Assembly (NCBI RefSeq): GCF_051380875.1
Contig: NZ_JBNYXW010000011.1
Span: forward strand, 124,001-188,000
Direction of reading: 5' to 3'
DNA: 64,000 bases
Origin: Janthinobacterium sp051380875
GTDB lineage: Bacteria > Pseudomonadota > Gammaproteobacteria > Burkholderiales > Burkholderiaceae_D
In this document: piece by piece, positions 61,822 through 64,000 of the stretch
Numbering within the stretch: the first letter of the stretch is position 1
Layout of the letters: each line of letters opens with the position of its first letter
Notes under the pieces: model-generated
The model's input: the letters and a program-made list of their open reading frames with translations, nothing else
Databases searched by the model: none
What the model was told of the DNA's origin: nothing
Translations under genes and position numbers: made by a program

Positions 61822-63687
61822 ATGCCGCAATACCGCTCCCGCACCACCACCCACGGCCGCAACATGGCTGGCGCCCGCGCCCTGTGGCGCGCCACAGGCA
61901 TGAAGGATGGCGATTTCGACAAACCGATCATCGCCGTCGTCAACTCGTTTACCCAGTTCGTGCCCGGTCACGTGCATTTGAAAGACCTGGGGCAAATGGT
62001 GGCGCGCGAGATCGAAGCGGCTGGCGGCGTGGCCAAGGAATTCAACACCATCGCCGTCGATGACGGCATCGCCATGGGCCACGGCGGCATGCTGTATTCG
62101 CTGCCCTCGCGCGACCTGATCGCCGATTCCGTCGAATACATGGTCAACGCCCACTGCGCCGACGCCATGGTGTGCATCTCGAATTGCGACAAGATCACGC
62201 CAGGCATGCTGATGGCCGCCATGCGCATCAATATCCCCGTGGTCTTCATTTCCGGCGGCCCGATGGAAGCGGGCAAGGTCATCAAGGTGGTCAATGGCAC
62301 GCAGAAGATCATCAAGCTCGACCTGGTCGACGCCATGATCAAGGCGGGCGACAGCAGCGTGTCCGACGCCGACGTGGCCGAAATCGAGCGTGCGGCCTGT
62401 CCCACTTGCGGTTCGTGCTCCGGCATGTTTACCGCCAACTCGATGAATTGCCTGACCGAGGCGCTGGGCCTGGCTCTGCCCGGCAATGGCACGATTTTGG
62501 CCACGCACTCGGACCGCCAGCAACTGTTCCTGCGCGCCGGCCGGCTGATCGTGGAACTGGCCAAGCGCCATTACGAGCAGGACGATTACTCGGTGCTGCC
62601 CCGTTCCATCGCCACCAAGGCCGCGTTCGAGAACGCCATGGCGCTCGACGTCTCCATGGGCGGCTCGACCAACACCGTGCTGCACTTGCTGGCCGCCGCG
62701 CACGAGGCGGAAGTGGAGTTCACCATGGCCGACATCGACCGCATCTCGCGCAAGGTGCCTTGCCTGTGCAAGGTGGCGCCGATGACGGACAAATACCATA
62801 TCGAAGACGTGCACCGCGCCGGCGGCATCGTGGGCATCCTGGGCGAACTGGCGCGCGCCGGCCTGCTCAACACCACCTTGCCGACCATCCACGCGCCGAC
62901 CCTGGCCGACGCCATCGCGCAAAACGACATCATGTGCACCGATGACCCTGCCGTGCATGCGCTGTTCCGCGCCGCGCCCGGTGGCGTGCCGACGCAGACG
63001 GCGTTCTCGCAGTCCGAGCGCTTCGCTGCCGTCGACATGGACCGCAGCACGGGTTGCATCCGCGACAAGGCCCACGCGTATTCGCAGGATGGCGGCCTGG
63101 CCGTGCTGTACGGTAACCTGGCCGAAAAGGGCTGCATCGTCAAGACGGCCGGCGTCGATGAAAGCATCTTGAAATTCTCGGGCAAGGCGCGCGTGTTTGA
63201 AAGCCAGGATGCCGCCGTGGCGGCGATCCTCGAAGATACGGTGCATGAAGGCGATGTCGTCATCATCCGCTATGAAGGCCCGAAAGGCGGCCCCGGCATG
63301 CAGGAAATGCTGTATCCGACCTCGTACATCAAGTCCAAGGGCCTGGGCAAGGCTTGCGCGCTGTTCACGGATGGGCGCTTCTCGGGCGGTTCCTCGGGCC
63401 TGGTGATCGGCCACGCGTCGCCGGAAGCGGCCGAAGGGGGCGCCATCGGCCTGGTGGAAGAGGGCGACTTCATCGACATCGACATTCCCGAGCGCAGCAT
63501 CAACCTGCGCGTGACGGATGTGCAACTGGCTGCGCGCCGCGCCGCCATGGAAGCGAAGGGCGACGCGGCCTGGCTGCCCGTCAACCGCGAGCGTTACGTG
63601 TCGCAGGCGCTGCAGGCGTACGCGGCGCTGACGACGTCGGCCGACCGCGGCGCCGTGCGCGACCTGTCGCAGCTGAAAAAGCGCTGA
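61822..63687 (+). CDS. ilvD: Dihydroxy-acid dehydratase
   Basis: 621 aa from MPQYRSRTTTHGRNMAGARA, with GGAAGG upstream. Fe-S cluster cysteines are visible in CISNCDKITPG (C122) and ACPTCGSCSGMFTANSMNCL (C193-C199 region); DDGIAMGHGGM and GRFSGGSSGLVIGHASPEA are also conserved. The long E. coli type is matched in length. It converts dihydroxy acids to 2-keto acids in valine and isoleucine synthesis. No other ilv genes are adjacent. Confidence 0.97.
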   Translation: MPQYRSRTTTHGRNMAGARALWRATGMKDGDFDKPIIAVVNSFTQFVPGHVHLKDLGQMVAREIEAAGGVAKEFNTIAVDDGIAMGHGGMLYSLPSRDLIADSVEYMVNAHCADAMVCISNCDKITPGMLMAAMRINIPVVFISGGPMEAGKVIKVVNGTQKIIKLDLVDAMIKAGDSSVSDADVAEIERAACPTCGSCSGMFTANSMNCLTEALGLALPGNGTILATHSDRQQLFLRAGRLIVELAKRHYEQDDYSVLPRSIATKAAFENAMALDVSMGGSTNTVLHLLAAAHEAEVEFTMADIDRISRKVPCLCKVAPMTDKYHIEDVHRAGGIVGILGELARAGLLNTTLPTIHAPTLADAIAQNDIMCTDDPAVHALFRAAPGGVPTQTAFSQSERFAAVDMDRSTGCIRDKAHAYSQDGGLAVLYGNLAEKGCIVKTAGVDESILKFSGKARVFESQDAAVAAILEDTVHEGDVVIIRYEGPKGGPGMQEMLYPTSYIKSKGLGKACALFTDGRFSGGSSGLVIGHASPEAAEGGAIGLVEEGDFIDIDIPERSINLRVTDVQLAARRAAMEAKGDAAWLPVNRERYVSQALQAYAALTTSADRGAVRDLSQLKKR

Positions 63688-63708
63688 TCTGTTGCGTAAC
63701 TGCGACTG

Positions 63709-63740
63709 CCGGCCCCCGATCGACTGCACGGGGCCGGTTG
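63709..63740 (+). terminator. Probable terminator after ilvD
   Basis: CCGGCCCC (63709-63716) pairs with GGGGCCGG (63730-63737) over a 13-nt loop, followed by TTGTCGTT, a short T-rich stretch, 22 nt after the ilvD stop. Confidence 0.6.
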
Positions 63741-63898
63741 TCGTTACATCACCTTACAAACAACATGGTCATGCGCGCGCAGATGGGGCAGAATATGAAT
63801 GCCCAATCGTTACTACATAGAAACGCTTGATCTGGGCTCGTGGTGCATCTGCGGAAACACAGTAAAATGCCGCAGGAAGTAACTTTGGAGAAAAGACA

Positions 63899-64000
63899 AT
63901 GAAACGTTTTATGTTGGTGAGTGTATTGGCCGTTTCGGCTCTGGCATCGCAAGCAGCGTTGGCCAATCCGGACCTGGCGAAAGCAAAGAATTGCATGGCT
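63899..64000 (+). CDS. Small c-type cytochrome, N-terminal part
   Basis: Only 34 codons are inside the window: a signal peptide (MKRFMLVSVLAVSALASQAA, cleaved near LANPD) followed by LAKAKNCMA, which is the start of a haem-binding C-x-x-C-H motif as in cytochrome c551/c552 (NCMACH is expected next, outside the window). GGAG lies 9 nt before the ATG. A small periplasmic electron carrier is likely. Confidence 0.78.
   Translation, partial: MKRFMLVSVLAVSALASQAALANPDLAKAKNCMA

Noticed and set aside
61807..63729. 640-codon minus-strand open frame opposite ilvD
   Set aside because: Same reason: antisense shadow of a certain gene with low-complexity Arg/His/Gly composition.

Overview
The window is GC-rich chromosomal DNA of a betaproteobacterium, most likely an Oxalobacteraceae member such as Janthinobacterium or a close relative (Massilia, Duganella). 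I infer this from the zapB-zapA-6S RNA-EVE-lgt block, groES-groEL behind a perfect CIRCE, a phasin, an E. coli-type ilvD, and the general protein style. Nothing was searched; all family names come from recognition of motifs. I see no phage, insertion sequence, CRISPR array, tRNA or rRNA. Coding density is high and most genes look like stable chromosome.

Layout. 1-4.3 kb: a minus-strand efflux operon (tetR - outer-membrane factor - membrane-fusion protein - RND pump, the pump cut by the window edge) with two operator-like palindromes in front of tetR. 4.33-4.45 kb: a short stretch with a near-consensus promoter and a rho-independent terminator about 67 nt later, a candidate small RNA or attenuated leader. 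4.5-14.2 kb: receiver-histidine kinase, a 2-oxoglutarate oxygenase, an M1-type peptidase with its DUF6702 partner, an OhrR-like regulator, a PhyH oxygenase plus TIM-barrel pair facing a LysR gene, and an M29-like peptidase. 14.5-18.5 kb: four proteins I cannot assign, including a translationally coupled pair with Ig-like/CARDB-like features and a divergent zinc-ribbon membrane protein. 18.6-22.1 kb: a phosphoesterase lipoprotein and a di-haem peroxidase lipoprotein, divergent, each preceded by a similar Pho-box-like direct repeat. 22.2-29.4 kb: small helical lipoprotein, TPR-GGDEF cyclase, heterodimeric ABC exporter, phasin.

29.8-40.1 kb: a cytosine-deaminase-like amidohydrolase, two coupled GNAT acetyltransferases, then a seven-gene polyol operon (binding protein, two permeases, dehydrogenase, ATPase, AraC regulator, xylulokinase). 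Together these would import a polyol, oxidise it to a ketose and phosphorylate D-xylulose, so xylitol or D-arabitol is the best guess. 40.3-43.5 kb: a chemoreceptor and a GGDEF-EAL protein that has lost its catalytic motifs. 43.5-48.3 kb: a Fur-box-controlled siderophore operon (TonB receptor, DUF3649, PepSY reductase-like protein, DUF3325) with overlapping junctions. 48.5-54.8 kb: phosphoglucomutase, POT peptide transporter, GNAT, PadR-MFS pair behind a palindromic operator, one small membrane-anchored protein.

55-64 kb: groEL-groES with CIRCE, a secreted protein with an internally duplicated Cys-pair domain, zapB-like/zapA, 6S RNA, EVE protein, lgt, LysR, ilvD and the start of a small c-type cytochrome. 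No single spectacular new system is evident. The best leads are the candidate sRNA/leader at 4.33-4.43 kb, the unassigned module at 15-18.5 kb, the paired Pho-like boxes, and the inactive GGDEF-EAL protein.
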